Part shown: in pieces, positions 27,078 through 37,252 of the stretch
Position numbering within the stretch: the stretch's first letter is position 1
How the letters are laid out: each line of letters opens with the position of its first letter
Origin: an uncultured Oleiphilaceae bacterium
Lineage (GTDB): Bacteria; Pseudomonadota; Gammaproteobacteria; Pseudomonadales; Oleiphilaceae
Length of the DNA: 64,000 nt
Reading direction: 5' to 3'
NCBI GenBank assembly: GCA_913060665.1
Contig: CAJXUY010000001.1
Location: 310,001-374,000, forward strand
Position numbers and translations under genes: made by a program
The notes under the pieces: model-generated
The model's input: only the letters and a program-made list of their open reading frames with translations
What the model was told of the DNA's origin: nothing
Databases searched by the model: none

Positions 27078-27932
27078 ATGAGCGCAAAACTCATTGACGG
27101 CAAAGCAATTGCCGCATCAGTCAGAAAGAATGTAGCTAGCGGAGTTCAAGATCGGATCAACAAAGGCTTGCGAGCACCCGGTCTCGCTGTAGTCCTTGTC
27201 GGCGAAGATGCAGCCTCTCAAGTTTACGTTAAGAATAAAACCAATGCATGTGAAGAAGTTGGGTTTAACTCTCGCTCGTACCGACTTGATTCATCCGCAA
27301 CCCAAGAAGAGTTGGAAGTATTGGTCGACAGACTCAACGAAGACAGAGAGATTGATGGAATACTTGTTCAGCTCCCTTTACCAGAACATCTAAATGCTGA
27401 CAAAATCCTAGAGCAAATACGCCCCGACAAAGATGTCGACGGCTTCCACCCGTTTAATTTAGGTAAGCTTGCACAGCGCCTCCCCCTTCTTCGACCCTGC
27501 ACACCAAAAGGGATAATGACCCTACTTGAAAGTACAGGGCAAACCATAAGAGGGAAAGACGCCGTTATTGTAGGGGCTTCAAATATTGTAGGAAGACCTA
27601 TGGGCCTTGAGCTATTACTTGCCGGCTGTACAGTTACCACTACTCACCGCTTTACTCAGAACCTAGACAAAAAAATATCCCAGGCCGATATAGTCGTGGT
27701 GGCAGTCGGTAAACCTGGAATTGTGAAAGGCGAGTGGATTAAGGCCGGCGCCATTGTTATTGACGTAGGTATCAATCGCCTAGATTCAGGCAAGCTAGTC
27801 GGCGACATTGAATTTGAGTCAGCTAAAGAAAAAGCAGGATGGATTACCCCCGTGCCAGGTGGAGTGGGTCCTATGACGGTCGCCACACTAATGGAAAACA
27901 CACTATACGCCGCGGACACCTTACACTCATAA
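27078..27932 (+). CDS. folD: Bifunctional methylenetetrahydrofolate dehydrogenase / cyclohydrolase FolD
   Basis: This 284-residue enzyme interconverts methylene-, methenyl- and 10-formyl-THF using NADP. The family landmarks are [14 protein letters not shown] with the catalytic Lys (about residue 56), [12 protein letters not shown], the CTPKGIM motif, and the dinucleotide site [13 protein letters not shown] (about 160-172). It ends with [19 protein letters not shown]. The length is normal (E. coli 288). It is divergent from the tRNA operon and convergent with cysS. Confidence 0.97.
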   Translation: MSAKLIDGKAIAASVRKNVASGVQDRINKGLRAPGLAVVLVGEDAASQVYVKNKTNACEEVGFNSRSYRLDSSATQEELEVLVDRLNEDREIDGILVQLPLPEHLNADKILEQIRPDKDVDGFHPFNLGKLAQRLPLLRPCTPKGIMTLLESTGQTIRGKDAVIVGASNIVGRPMGLELLLAGCTVTTTHRFTQNLDKKISQADIVVVAVGKPGIVKGEWIKAGAIVIDVGINRLDSGKLVGDIEFESAKEKAGWITPVPGGVGPMTVATLMENTLYAADTLHS

Positions 27933-27951
27933 CAGCTAAAGGCTACTCTGC

Positions 27952-27985
27952 AAAAAAAGAGCGCTACAGCTGCGCTCTTGTTTAA
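27952..27985. terminator. Terminator between folD and cysS
   Basis: AAGAGCGC (27957-27964) and GCGCTCTT (27972-27979) form an 8-bp stem with a 7-nt loop. A-rich sequence lies on the left, so it can also serve the convergent cysS transcript. The right-hand T-run is interrupted by a G. Confidence 0.75.
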
Positions 27986-28006
27986 CAAATTTTCTCAGTG
28001 TATAAC

Positions 28007-29413
28007 CTAACCGCGTCGCCAGACAGTTCCTTCTTTACGATCATCAAGGATCACACCTTCATCCTTTAAATAATCTCTAATTCGGTCTGACTCTGCCCAA
28101 TCTTTTGCTGCTCTGGCATTAATACGGTCAACAATTAGTGCATCGATATCTGATTCACTAATAGCGTCACCACTGAATCCACCACTAGACTTGAGAAACT
28201 CTTCGGCGTCAAGCTGAAGAACACCCAGTACCTCACCCAACTCTCGAAGTAGAATAGCTAATGAGCTCACATAATCATCACCATTTGCCTTAGCCCTATT
28301 AAGTTCTTTAACCAAGTCAAACATTACAGCTAAAGCAACAGGAGTATTAAAGTCATCATTCATCGCTTTTTGGAATCTATTTCTATACTCTTCCGCTAAA
28401 GCAGGTTCAGCCTCACTCGTTGCTGCAACGTCCACATCCCGCAATGATGTATATAACCGAGACAATGCAGACTGCGCTTCTTTTAAGCTTTCCTCTGAAT
28501 AATCAACCTGACTTCGATAATGACTAGACACAAGAAAGTACCGCACCACCTCAGCCGGATAACGCTCCAGCACATCTCGAATAGTAAAGAAGTTACCTAA
28601 AGATTTTGACATTTTCTCTTTATTAACCCTAATTGCACCCGCATGCATCCAGTAGTTAACATACTTCTTGCCCGTCGCCCCTTCTGATTGTGCAATCTCA
28701 TTCTCATGATGTGGGAACGGTAGGTCTGGCCCGCCACCATGTATATCAAACGTATCACCCAAGCAGCAGGTAGACATGGCCGAGCACTCTATATGCCAGC
28801 CTGGACGCCCCTCTCCCCAAGGGCTATCCCAGCTAACCTCACCCGACTTAGCAGATTTCCATAGCGCAAAATCTCTCGGATCTTTTTTCGCGTCAGCTAC
28901 ATCAATACGAGCTCCAGCCAATAACTCTTCTGGATTTTTCTTGGACAACTGCCCGTATGTAGGAAATTTATCGACTGAATAATAAACATCACCATTTTCG
29001 GCCGCGTAGGCAAACCCATTATCAATCAACTGCTGGATCATCGAAATAATTTCAACAATATGAGCTGTCGCCTTGGGCTCAAGGTCTGGTTTTTTAACAC
29101 TTAATCTTTCTTCATCTTCATGCATGGCATCAATGAAGCGCTCGGTTAGAGCAGTAAACGACTCGCCGTTTTCGTTCGCTCTATTTAGAATTTTATCATC
29201 TATATCCGTTATATTACGAACATAGGTTACATCGTACCCCTGAGACCGTAGAAAACGCACTATCACATCAAAAGAGACTAACACCCTCGCATGCCCAAGA
29301 TGACAATAGTCATAAACCGTCATGCCACACACATACATCTTCACCTTATTATCTTCTAGCGGAGTAAAGACTTCTTTAGTGCGAGTTAACGTATTAAATA
29401 TTTGAAGCGACAT
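28007..29413 (-). CDS. cysS: Cysteinyl-tRNA synthetase
   Basis: This 468-residue class I synthetase charges tRNA-Cys. The zinc/HIGH region is [20 protein letters not shown] (residues 27-46) with Cys28. Further zinc ligands are in IECSAMS and the [10 protein letters not shown] segment. The KMSKS loop is KMSKSLGN (about 266-273). The C-terminal anticodon-binding helical domain ends in RR. The length fits the family (E. coli 461). It follows glnS by 79 bp on the same strand; a short hairpin in the gap may reduce read-through. Confidence 0.97.
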   Translation of the reverse strand: MSLQIFNTLTRTKEVFTPLEDNKVKMYVCGMTVYDYCHLGHARVLVSFDVIVRFLRSQGYDVTYVRNITDIDDKILNRANENGESFTALTERFIDAMHEDEERLSVKKPDLEPKATAHIVEIISMIQQLIDNGFAYAAENGDVYYSVDKFPTYGQLSKKNPEELLAGARIDVADAKKDPRDFALWKSAKSGEVSWDSPWGEGRPGWHIECSAMSTCCLGDTFDIHGGGPDLPFPHHENEIAQSEGATGKKYVNYWMHAGAIRVNKEKMSKSLGNFFTIRDVLERYPAEVVRYFLVSSHYRSQVDYSEESLKEAQSALSRLYTSLRDVDVAATSEAEPALAEEYRNRFQKAMNDDFNTPVALAVMFDLVKELNRAKANGDDYVSSLAILLRELGEVLGVLQLDAEEFLKSSGGFSGDAISESDIDALIVDRINARAAKDWAESDRIRDYLKDEGVILDDRKEGTVWRRG

Positions 29414-29444
29414 TAATCAAAATCCTAAATAAACAGCTATTACT

Positions 29445-29461
29445 CCGAGGCTATGCCTCGG
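29445..29461. terminator. Short GC-rich hairpin between glnS and cysS
   Basis: CCGAGGC and GCCTCGG flank a 3-nt loop. There is no T-run on the minus strand after it. It could be a weak terminator, an mRNA processing signal, or neither. Confidence 0.35.
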
Positions 29462-29492
29462 CCTTAATTATAACAATTACCGATTGAGCACA

Positions 29493-31169
29493 TTATTTAC
29501 TAGCCCAGGTATCCCTCAACCCGATGGTCATATTGAATACTGGCTTACCAGGAGCATGATCATAACGGTCAGTCACAAAATAACCTTCTCGTTCAAACTG
29601 GAATGATGATTCCGCAACACAGCTTGCAACAGAAGGCTCCGCCACGGCCGTTATAACAGATAAGCTATCGGCGTTAATATGCGTCATAAAGTCCTCATCC
29701 CCCTGATCAGGAGACTCATGACTGAACAATCTATCATAACGCCTAACTTCAACCTCTACACCGTGCTCAGCAGACACCCAGTGAATAACACCACGCGGTC
29801 TAACGCCTTCGGGCGCATCATTTCCCACTGTATCAGGAATCAAAGAAGCATTAATTTGGACGATTTCTCCATCATCCCCCTTAATCACCTGGTCAGCTTT
29901 GATAATATAAGCCCCTCTCAGGCGGATCCATTCACCCAACACCAAGCGTTTAAATTTCTTTCTGGAAAGCGAGCTATCTTCACTAAAATCACTACGATCA
30001 ATCAAAACCTCACGTGTAAATGGAAGTATACGCTGGCCCAGCTCAGGCTTACTCGGGTGAGACGCAGCAATCATCTCTTCAACCTGACATTCAGGAAAGT
30101 TGGTAATAACCACCTTTAACGGATCCATAACACACATTGCTCTTGGCGCATTATCGTTAAGGTCATCTCTAATTGCTCGCTCGAGAATTGAAACATCAAT
30201 TACGCTATTACTTTTACTAACTGGAACCATGTCACAAAAGGTCTTTAACGACGCAGGCGTATAACCTCTTCTACGCATACCCGATACAGTCGGCATTCTT
30301 GGGTCATCCCACCCTTTGACGCAACCCTCATCAACCAACTGTTTGAGCTTCCGCTTACTTGTGACCGTATAGTTTAAGTTCAAACGCCCAAACTCATATT
30401 GTCTTGGTGTATTCGGAACAGGCAAATGCTCAAGAAACCACTCATATAAAGGTCGATGATCCTGAAATTCAAGCGTACAGATGGAGTGTGTAACCCCCTC
30501 AATTGAGTCCTCCTGACCATGGGCAAAGTCATAACTGGGATAGATACACCATTTATCACCTGTTTGATGGTGCGACACCTTTCGAATCCGATACAATATC
30601 GGGTCACGCAGGTTCATATTAGGCGAAGCCATATCAATTTTTGCGCGAAGAACACAAGTCCCCTCATCAAACTCCCCTACCCGCATTTTTTCAATCAGCG
30701 ACAGGTTTTCCTCAACAGAACGGCTACGATATGGGCTATCCTTACCTGGTTTTGTTGCCCACCCCCTATACTCACTAGCCTCCTTTGCAGACAGGTGGCA
30801 AACATACGCCTTACCCGCTTTAATTAAGTGAAGAGCCCATTCATAGAACTGCTCAAAGTATTCTGAAGCATATTTAACATCGCCCCCCCACTGATAACCT
30901 AACCACAAAACATCCTCTTTAATCGAATCTACATACTCCTGCTCTTCTTTTTCAGGATTTGTATCATCAAACCTAAGGTTACACTCACCGCCAAACTCAT
31001 TCGCCATTCCGAAATTAAGCCAAATCGAACGTGCATGACCAATATGAAGGTAACCATTTGGCTCAGGCGGAAAGCGAGTGATTACCTTTGCTTGCTTACC
31101 GGCTCTTACATCTTCTTCTATAATATTTCGAATAAAATTACTTGATGCTTTAGTCTCAGAGGTTGCCAT
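29493..31169 (-). CDS. glnS: Glutaminyl-tRNA synthetase
   Basis: This 558-residue class I synthetase has the HIGH motif in FPPEPNGYLHIGHARSI (about residues 33-49), the DDTNPEKE and YPSYDFAHGQEDSIEGVTHSICTLEF signatures, and a GlnRS-specific C-terminal beta-barrel anticodon domain. The KMSKS-type loop reads VTSKRKL, where E. coli has VMSKRKL. The Met-to-Thr change is seen directly in the DNA (ACA) and is probably tolerated, since this position varies. The length matches E. coli (554). It is divergent from ppiB. Confidence 0.97.
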   Translation of the reverse strand: MATSETKASSNFIRNIIEEDVRAGKQAKVITRFPPEPNGYLHIGHARSIWLNFGMANEFGGECNLRFDDTNPEKEEQEYVDSIKEDVLWLGYQWGGDVKYASEYFEQFYEWALHLIKAGKAYVCHLSAKEASEYRGWATKPGKDSPYRSRSVEENLSLIEKMRVGEFDEGTCVLRAKIDMASPNMNLRDPILYRIRKVSHHQTGDKWCIYPSYDFAHGQEDSIEGVTHSICTLEFQDHRPLYEWFLEHLPVPNTPRQYEFGRLNLNYTVTSKRKLKQLVDEGCVKGWDDPRMPTVSGMRRRGYTPASLKTFCDMVPVSKSNSVIDVSILERAIRDDLNDNAPRAMCVMDPLKVVITNFPECQVEEMIAASHPSKPELGQRILPFTREVLIDRSDFSEDSSLSRKKFKRLVLGEWIRLRGAYIIKADQVIKGDDGEIVQINASLIPDTVGNDAPEGVRPRGVIHWVSAEHGVEVEVRRYDRLFSHESPDQGDEDFMTHINADSLSVITAVAEPSVASCVAESSFQFEREGYFVTDRYDHAPGKPVFNMTIGLRDTWASK

Positions 31170-31405
31170 AGATTTTTACTTATTTCGTGCGTAATGAGTA
31201 GAAGCGTAATAATCGCTATGTTGATTGATGGACATTATATACAATAAAAAAAAACAATACTTGACCAGATTTAACTAATGATCGATCCATTTACGCATAA
31301 ACAGCCATTTTTTTTATGCCTTAGATTAACTACAATAGCCAACCAATGAGGGATAGCGACGCTCATCACTCACATCTCACAACCAACTTTAAATAGGTAG
31401 AATCG

Positions 31406-31906
31406 ATGATTGAATTAAAAACCAACTTTGGCGACATTACACTTGAGCTTGATTACGAAAACGCACCGGTAACAGCCAAGAATTTTGAGCAGAATGTCCG
31501 CGACGGTTTTTACAACGGCCTAATCTTTCATCGCGTTATCAGTAACTTTATGGTTCAGGGCGGCGGGTTCGGCCCAGGCATGACACCTCAAGAATCAAAA
31601 GGCACCATAAAAAATGAAGCTAATAACGGCCTAAGCAACCTAAACGGTACTGTTGCGATGGCAAGAACTATGGACCCGCACTCAGCATCCGCCCAGTTTT
31701 TCATCAATGTTAAAGACAACGGATTTTTAGACCATACCTCTGAAACTGCAGAAGGATGGGGATACGCGGTATTTGGTAAAGTAACGGACGGAATGGACGT
31801 CGTTGAAAAGATCAAAAATGTACAAACTACAATGGCAGCCGGTCATCAAGACGTACCTGTAGAAGATGTTATAATAGAGTCTGCAACAGTAGCTGAAGAA
31901 GACTAG
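31406..31906 (+). CDS. ppiB: Cytoplasmic cyclophilin-type peptidyl-prolyl isomerase PpiB
   Basis: This 166-residue cyclophilin has the catalytic core [15 protein letters not shown] (about residues 43-57, including Arg45 and Gln54) and the segment [12 protein letters not shown]. No signal peptide is present, so it is the cytosolic form. It catalyses cis-trans prolyl isomerisation. The length fits PpiB (164 in E. coli). lpxH begins 9 bp after the stop, so they form an operon, an order that also occurs in pseudomonads (glnS divergent, ppiB-lpxH). Confidence 0.96.
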   Translation: MIELKTNFGDITLELDYENAPVTAKNFEQNVRDGFYNGLIFHRVISNFMVQGGGFGPGMTPQESKGTIKNEANNGLSNLNGTVAMARTMDPHSASAQFFINVKDNGFLDHTSETAEGWGYAVFGKVTDGMDVVEKIKNVQTTMAAGHQDVPVEDVIIESATVAEED

Positions 31907-31915
31907 GGCCTGTCA

Positions 31916-32653
31916 ATGTCGACTCTATTTATCTCAGATTTACACCTTGAGGAGAAGCGCCCCGAAATAATCGAGGCGTTTTTTGATTTCCTTAGCCGCA
32001 AGGCCCACAACATCGACGCCCTATATATACTGGGTGATTTTTTTGAAGCCTGGATTGGAGATGATGAGAACACACCTCTTCAAGTAACCGTAAAACAAAA
32101 GCTCAAAGAAGTAACCCTCTCAGGCACCCAGCTATTCCTAATGCACGGTAATCGAGACTTCTTGATGGGTCTGCAGTTTTGCGATGAAACGGGTGCGAAG
32201 TTATTAGACGACCCCTCTGTGGTAACTCTATATGATCACCCAATATTACTAATGCATGGCGATAGTCTCTGCACTCATGATGTCGAGTATATGAAGTTTC
32301 GTAAAAACATGAGAGACCAGCAATGGCAAGCACTGTTTTTAAAGCGAAGCCTAGTGGAAAGACAAGTAGTCGCTCAACAACTGCGAACCATTAGCCAAGC
32401 CAAAAACAAAGGCAAAGCCCAAGAAATAATGGATGTTACGCCCGCTGAGGTGGATAGTTCGCTAAGAGAGCATCAAGTTGACGTAATAATTCACGGGCAT
32501 ACACATCGCCCAGCAACACACAACCTTGAAGTCGACGGCGAGCCCGCCACACGAATAGTGTTAGGTGACTGGGACACACATGTCTGGTACATACAAGCAG
32601 ACGTAACTGGTGAAATAGCGTTAATTAATTACCCTATTGAGCAACCTGCTTAA
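31916..32653 (+). CDS. lpxH: UDP-2,3-diacylglucosamine diphosphatase LpxH
   Basis: This 245-residue calcineurin-like phosphoesterase hydrolyses UDP-diacylglucosamine to lipid X in lipid A synthesis, at the inner face of the cytoplasmic membrane. Metal-ligand motifs in order are ISDLHLEE (D-x-H), GDFFEAWIGDD, HGNRD, LMHGDSLC and HGHTHRP. The LpxH-specific DxHL and FEAWIGDD segments are intact. The start is ATG nine bases after ppiB. The stop is 33 bp from the convergent miaE stop, with no clear terminator. Confidence 0.96.
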   Translation: MSTLFISDLHLEEKRPEIIEAFFDFLSRKAHNIDALYILGDFFEAWIGDDENTPLQVTVKQKLKEVTLSGTQLFLMHGNRDFLMGLQFCDETGAKLLDDPSVVTLYDHPILLMHGDSLCTHDVEYMKFRKNMRDQQWQALFLKRSLVERQVVAQQLRTISQAKNKGKAQEIMDVTPAEVDSSLREHQVDVIIHGHTHRPATHNLEVDGEPATRIVLGDWDTHVWYIQADVTGEIALINYPIEQPA

Positions 32654-32685
32654 TAGGGTCACGCTCGTTTCCAGTGATAAGCGCT

Positions 32686-33309
32686 TTATAGCATTACCCC
32701 ACTATGAAACCTAAACTCATCATCAACACCTTCAATAAGTGTTTTTTCCACTTCAGCAAATTCTGCAACACGGTCATCTATTGGACCATTTGCCGCATCA
32801 CTCGCCAGCTTTAGATAATCCAGATAATGCCTCGCCTCCGATTTAAGTAACGATAAATAGAATTTTTTCAGCTCATCATCTAAATACGGAGAAATTTTTG
32901 CAAAACGTTCACATGATCTAGCCTCGATAAACGCACCAATAATTAGCACATCAACTAATTGACCAGGTTCACTCTTTCTAACATGCTGACGCATCCCTCC
33001 CGCATAGCGAGAAGCAGACATACCTCTAAAAGGTATCTTTCTCTTTTTTAGAATGGCTAACACCTGTTCAAAATGCCTCAATTCCTCACGTGCAAGCCTC
33101 GACATTTTTGCTTGAAGCTCCAACCTATCAGGGTATCGGTACATCAGGTTTATTGCCGTTGAGGCGGCTTTCCTTTCGCAGTGAGCATGGTCAATAAGCA
33201 TTACAGATTGATGTTTTAACGCACACTCAATCCACTGATGAGGGGTTTCACAAGGTAGAAATGAGTATATATCAGATAAGTCTTGTTGTTGCGCCACAAA
33301 CAGCTCCAA
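32686..33309 (-). CDS. miaE: tRNA-(ms2io6A37) hydroxylase MiaE
   Basis: This 207-residue di-iron protein hydroxylates the isopentenyl group of ms2i6A37 in tRNA in an oxygen-dependent step. Iron ligands fall in the two-helix-pair pattern: EREA-type CERKAASTAI, EELRHFEQV, FIEARSCERF and SEARHYLDY. The length matches the family (about 200-270; short form as in Pseudomonas). It stands alone, convergent with lpxH and divergent from acnB. Confidence 0.93.
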   Translation of the reverse strand: MELFVAQQQDLSDIYSFLPCETPHQWIECALKHQSVMLIDHAHCERKAASTAINLMYRYPDRLELQAKMSRLAREELRHFEQVLAILKKRKIPFRGMSASRYAGGMRQHVRKSEPGQLVDVLIIGAFIEARSCERFAKISPYLDDELKKFYLSLLKSEARHYLDYLKLASDAANGPIDDRVAEFAEVEKTLIEGVDDEFRFHSGVML

Positions 33310-33431
33310 TTTTTGTGATTTCGGCTAACGCCCGATAAAGGTGCAATTATATTACCAAAATTATGGACTAAACATCTGACAACCATAGTGATTATCGACT
33401 AATTGCTAGCAATACTCTTAATATTCCAATC

Positions 33432-33460
33432 TTAACATTTTCATTAAAATACTGTAGAAT
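33432..33460 (+). promoter_or_regulatory. Probable acnB promoter
   Basis: TTAACA (33432-33437) and TAGAAT (33455-33460) are exactly 17 bp apart. The predicted start lies near 33467, leaving a leader of about 130 nt before the GTG at 33598. The leader contains GAAACGTTTTC, a small perfect palindrome, around 33507-33517. Confidence 0.6.
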
Positions 33461-33597
33461 ATAGCCGCTTAAAAAAATTAAGACTGATGCATCCCAAACC
33501 TAAACGGAAACGTTTTCGATACGGATATATCATTCAACAACTCCCGAGACGTCTTTATATTTGCGTCCGGGCTCAGGAACTGATGAGGGTTTAAATC

Positions 33598-36195
33598 GTG
33601 CTAGAAGCATATCGTAAACACGTAGCAGAGCGTGCAGCTGAAGGAGTACCACCTAAGGCGCTTAACGCTGAACAAGTAGCGAGTCTTGTAGAATTACTTA
33701 AAAATCCACCTGCGGGCGAAGAAGCCGTACTGGTTGACCTACTTGAAAACCGTATCCCTCCTGGTGTAGACGAAGCCGCTTACGTTAAAGCCGCTTTTTT
33801 GACCGCCATTATTAAAGGTGAAGCTGAATCAGCTTTAGTGAGCAAAGAAAAATCTGTACAGCTTTTAGGCATGATGCAAGGTGGCTACAACATCTCTACC
33901 TTGGTTGAACTGCTAGATTGCCCAGAACTAGGCGAGCTTGCTGGCAAAGAACTCAAGCATACGCTGCTTATGTTTGATGCGTTCAATGACGTTGAAGACA
34001 AAATGAAAGCGGGTAATGCAGTTGCTAAGTCTGTTATGGAATCTTGGGCTAACGCTGAATGGTTCACTAGCCGTGATAAAGTAGCAGAAAGCACTAAAAT
34101 GGCCGTCTATAAAGTAACAGGTGAAATCAACACTGATGACCTTTCACCTGCTCCTGATGCGTGGTCACGTCCTGATATTCCTTTACACGCCCGCGCAGCA
34201 TTCAAAATGACTCGCGATGGCATTACGCCAGAAGAGCACGGCGTTGTTGGCCCAATGGGTGACATTGAAGCACTTAAAGCTAAGGGTCTTCCAGTAGCAT
34301 TCATCGGTGATGTAGTAGGTACAGGTTCTTCTCGTAAGTCTGCTACTAACTCAGTACTTTGGTTCTTCGGTGAAGATATGCCAGGTACACCTAACAAGCG
34401 CACTGGTGGTGTTTGTTTCGGCTCTAAAGTTGCACCTATCTTCTTTAACACAATGGAAGATGCCGGCGCACTTGTATTTGAAGCACCTGTAGACAAGATG
34501 AACATGGGTGATGTTGTTGAAATTCGTCCATACGATCGCAAAATTTTGAACGAAGCAGGCGAAACTATTTCTGAAATCACTATTAAATCTGAAGTGATTT
34601 TTGATGAAGTTCAAGCCGGTGGTCGTATCAATCTAATCATTGGTCGTGGTCTTACCACTAAGGCTCGTGACGCATTAGAATTAGGTGCTACGGATATCTT
34701 CCGTCTTCCTGTTGACCCTGCTGGTTCGGCTAAAGGTTTCTCATTAGCACAGAAAATGGTTGGTCGTGCTTGTGGCCTTTCTGAAGGTCAAGGCGTACGC
34801 CCTGGCACCTACTGCGAACCTAAAATGACAACTGTAGGATCGCAGGATACTACAGGCCCAATGACGCGTGACGAATTGAAAGATTTGGCGTGCCTTGGCT
34901 TTCAATCTGATTTAGTAATGCAGTCTTTCTGTCACACAGCTGCGTACCCTAAGCCAGTTGATGTTGAAATGCAGCACACTATGCCTGATTTTATCCAAAC
35001 CCGTGGCGGTGTCTCACTTCGTCCAGGCGATGGTGTTATTCACTCTTGGTTGAATCGTATGTTGCTACCAGACACAGTAGGTACTGGTGGTGATTCACAT
35101 ACACGTTTCCCTATGGGCATCTCTTTCCCAGCAGGTTCTGGCTTGGTTGCTTTCGCAGCTGCAACAGGTGTTATGCCTCTTGATATGCCTGAATCAATCT
35201 TGGTTCGTTTTAAAGGTAAGCTAAACCCTGGCATCACATTACGTGACCTGGTACACGCAATCCCTTACTACGGCATCAAGCAAGGCCTATTAACCGTTGA
35301 AAAAGCCGGTAAGATCAACGAATTCTCAGGTCGTGTACTAGAAATTGAAGGTTTAGACGATCTAACGGTTGAGCAAGCATTCGAGCTATCTGATGCATCT
35401 GCCGAGCGTTCTGCAGCAGGCTGCTCTATCAAGCTTTCTGAAGAAGCAGTTACTGAATACCTAAACTCAAACATCATCATGCTTCGTTGGATGATCGCTG
35501 AAGGTTACGGTGACCCTCGTACTCTTGAGCGTCGTGCCAAGTCAATGGAAGCTTGGTTAGCCAACCCTAGCCTTCTTGAAGCCGATGCTGATGCAGAATA
35601 CAAGCATATCGTCGAAATTGACCTTGCTGACATTAAAGAGCCAATCGTGTGCTGCCCTAATGATCCTGATGATGCAAAACTTCTTTCTGAAGCTTCAGGA
35701 ACAAAAGTTGATGAAGTATTCATCGGTTCATGTATGACCAACATCGGTCACTTCCGTGCCGCTGGTAAACTTCTAAGCGCTAATAAAGAGCCGCTTAAAA
35801 CCCGCTTCTGGATGACACCACCGACTAAGATGGATGCAGCTCAGTTGATGGAAGAAGGTTACTACAATACGTTCGGAACCGCTGGAGTACGCACAGAAGT
35901 ACCGGGTTGTTCACTTTGCATGGGTAACCAAGCACGTGTTGCAGCTAATACCACTGTATTGTCCACTTCTACACGTAACTTCCCTAACCGTCTAGGTGAT
36001 GGCGCGAACGTTTATCTAACCTCTGCAGAGCTAGCATCTGTTGGAGCAATCATGGGTAAACTGCCTACTCCAGCTGAGTATTTTGAAGCAGTTAAGAAGT
36101 TAGAAGGTAGCAAATCTGAAGTATACAAGTACTTGAACTTCGATCAGATGAATGACTACACAAGCAAAGCAGCGACTGCATCAGTCGAAGACTAA
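33598..36195 (+). CDS. acnB: Aconitate hydratase B (bifunctional aconitase / 2-methylisocitrate dehydratase)
   Basis: This 865-residue TCA-cycle enzyme matches E. coli AcnB (865). It begins with the HEAT-like helical domain (MLEAYRKHVAERAAEGVPPKAL), followed by the swivel domain with GTGSSRKSATNS. Fe-S ligand cysteines appear in SFCHTAAYPKP-like QSFCHTA, FIGSCMTNIGHFR and GCSLCMGNQAR. The start is GTG with GAGGG 8-9 nt upstream. Codon use looks strongly biased (many GGT, CGT, CCT), as expected for an abundant protein. AcnB can act as an RNA-binding regulator when its cluster is lost; this is family knowledge only. It is monocistronic with its own terminator. Confidence 0.98.
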   Translation: MLEAYRKHVAERAAEGVPPKALNAEQVASLVELLKNPPAGEEAVLVDLLENRIPPGVDEAAYVKAAFLTAIIKGEAESALVSKEKSVQLLGMMQGGYNISTLVELLDCPELGELAGKELKHTLLMFDAFNDVEDKMKAGNAVAKSVMESWANAEWFTSRDKVAESTKMAVYKVTGEINTDDLSPAPDAWSRPDIPLHARAAFKMTRDGITPEEHGVVGPMGDIEALKAKGLPVAFIGDVVGTGSSRKSATNSVLWFFGEDMPGTPNKRTGGVCFGSKVAPIFFNTMEDAGALVFEAPVDKMNMGDVVEIRPYDRKILNEAGETISEITIKSEVIFDEVQAGGRINLIIGRGLTTKARDALELGATDIFRLPVDPAGSAKGFSLAQKMVGRACGLSEGQGVRPGTYCEPKMTTVGSQDTTGPMTRDELKDLACLGFQSDLVMQSFCHTAAYPKPVDVEMQHTMPDFIQTRGGVSLRPGDGVIHSWLNRMLLPDTVGTGGDSHTRFPMGISFPAGSGLVAFAAATGVMPLDMPESILVRFKGKLNPGITLRDLVHAIPYYGIKQGLLTVEKAGKINEFSGRVLEIEGLDDLTVEQAFELSDASAERSAAGCSIKLSEEAVTEYLNSNIIMLRWMIAEGYGDPRTLERRAKSMEAWLANPSLLEADADAEYKHIVEIDLADIKEPIVCCPNDPDDAKLLSEASGTKVDEVFIGSCMTNIGHFRAAGKLLSANKEPLKTRFWMTPPTKMDAAQLMEEGYYNTFGTAGVRTEVPGCSLCMGNQARVAANTTVLSTSTRNFPNRLGDGANVYLTSAELASVGAIMGKLPTPAEYFEAVKKLEGSKSEVYKYLNFDQMNDYTSKAATASVED

Positions 36196-36221
36196 GCTTA
36201 CCTCTAGTCAGCACTTACCTT

Positions 36222-36283
36222 AGGGTTGGCGCCAGCCAACCCTTTGGATGTAAAAATACCCGCTTTTATGCGGGTATTTTTTT
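36222..36283 (+). terminator. Two-hairpin terminator region after acnB
   Basis: The first hairpin AGGGTTGGC/GCCAACCCT (36222-36243, 4-nt loop) lacks a T-run. The second, AAAAATACCCGC/GCGGGTATTTTT (36252-36281, 6-nt loop), is followed by more T and is a strong rho-independent terminator. Its A-rich left flank allows use by the convergent htpX transcript as well. Confidence 0.9.
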
Positions 36284-36345
36284 GTCTCATCGGCGCTGCA
36301 ATCTGCCATGTTACAATAGCGCGAACTCAATAATATAATATGCCT

Positions 36346-37197
36346 CTACATCCTCCCCTGTAACGCAGCGATCCTTTTTTCTAATGGAGGGTGACTCATC
36401 AATAACTCTGACATAGCCCTCTTACCACTAATTCCAAACGCCGTTAACTGACCATCAAGCTGGCTTTCAGCTTTATCGCCCTGCAACCTCTTCAATGCAT
36501 TAATCATCTTTTGTTTTCCTGCTAAATCAGCTCCACCTTCATCGGCACGAAATTCGCGATAGCGAGAAAACCACATAACGATAACACTGGCGAGCGCACC
36601 AAACACGACCTGAAAAAACATCACCGTCATAAAGTATACGAAACGGTTATCATTCCCTCTGCTAATAGCGCTGGCAGCTATGCGCGCAAAGAAAAACACA
36701 AATGTGTTCATTACACCTTGAAGCAAGGTCATTGTCACCATATCCCCGTTGGCTACGTGACTCACTTCATGCCCAAGCACAGCTTCAGCTTCATCTTGAG
36801 TCATGCTTTGAAGTAGACCCGTACTAACGGCAACCAATGCATTATTCTTGTTCATACCTGTGGCAAAGGCATTGATTTCTGGGGAGTTATACATTGCAAC
36901 TTCCGGCATACCAATACCAGCGGTCTCGGCCTGCTTTTTAACGACTGCGAGTAACCAACTCTCTTGTGCATTTCTAGGTTGCTCTATCACATATGCGCCA
37001 ACACTTCTTTTGGCCACCCACTTCGACATTGCCAGTGAAATAAAAGAGCCACCCATACCAAAAACTGCTGATATGATTAAAAGACCACTCGTCCCTTCGG
37101 GATGTACTCCTAACAGAGGCAAGACAACATTTAGCACTACCCCCAAAACAATAAGTATTGCGAAGTTAGTGGCAATAAACAGCATAATTCGTTTCAT
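36346..37197 (-). CDS. htpX: Membrane zinc metalloprotease HtpX
   Basis: This 283-residue M48 family protease takes part in inner-membrane protein quality control. Zinc motif [12 protein letters not shown] (HExxH at about 143-147), two N-terminal helices and a central hydrophobic pair ([15 protein letters not shown] and [17 protein letters not shown]) are present. The third zinc ligand lies in [14 protein letters not shown] (Glu222 region). The length is as in E. coli (293). The gene is the last in this minus-strand stretch but is separated from tmk by 55 bp and probably has its own promoter. In many relatives holB occupies the position after tmk. Confidence 0.96.
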   Translation of the reverse strand: MKRIMLFIATNFAILIVLGVVLNVVLPLLGVHPEGTSGLLIISAVFGMGGSFISLAMSKWVAKRSVGAYVIEQPRNAQESWLLAVVKKQAETAGIGMPEVAMYNSPEINAFATGMNKNNALVAVSTGLLQSMTQDEAEAVLGHEVSHVANGDMVTMTLLQGVMNTFVFFFARIAASAISRGNDNRFVYFMTVMFFQVVFGALASVIVMWFSRYREFRADEGGADLAGKQKMINALKRLQGDKAESQLDGQLTAFGISGKRAMSELLMSHPPLEKRIAALQGRM

Positions 37198-37252
37198 AAT
37201 CTCTCCTGAACAGACTCTTCACAGTTGGTCATCGGTAATACCCAGACAAAAG

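Noticed and set aside
26759-27097. Plus-strand open frame over tRNA-Pro and beyond
   Set aside because: It reads antisense through the tRNA-Pro gene and then non-coding sequence; such frames over tRNA genes are well-known false genes. The tRNA fold explains the conservation.
29679-30119. 146-residue plus-strand frame inside glnS
   Set aside because: Antisense to glnS with no family features and no upstream signals.
34107-34580. 157-residue minus-strand frame inside acnB
   Set aside because: Antisense to a highly codon-biased real gene, which commonly leaves long shadow frames; no recognisable domain.
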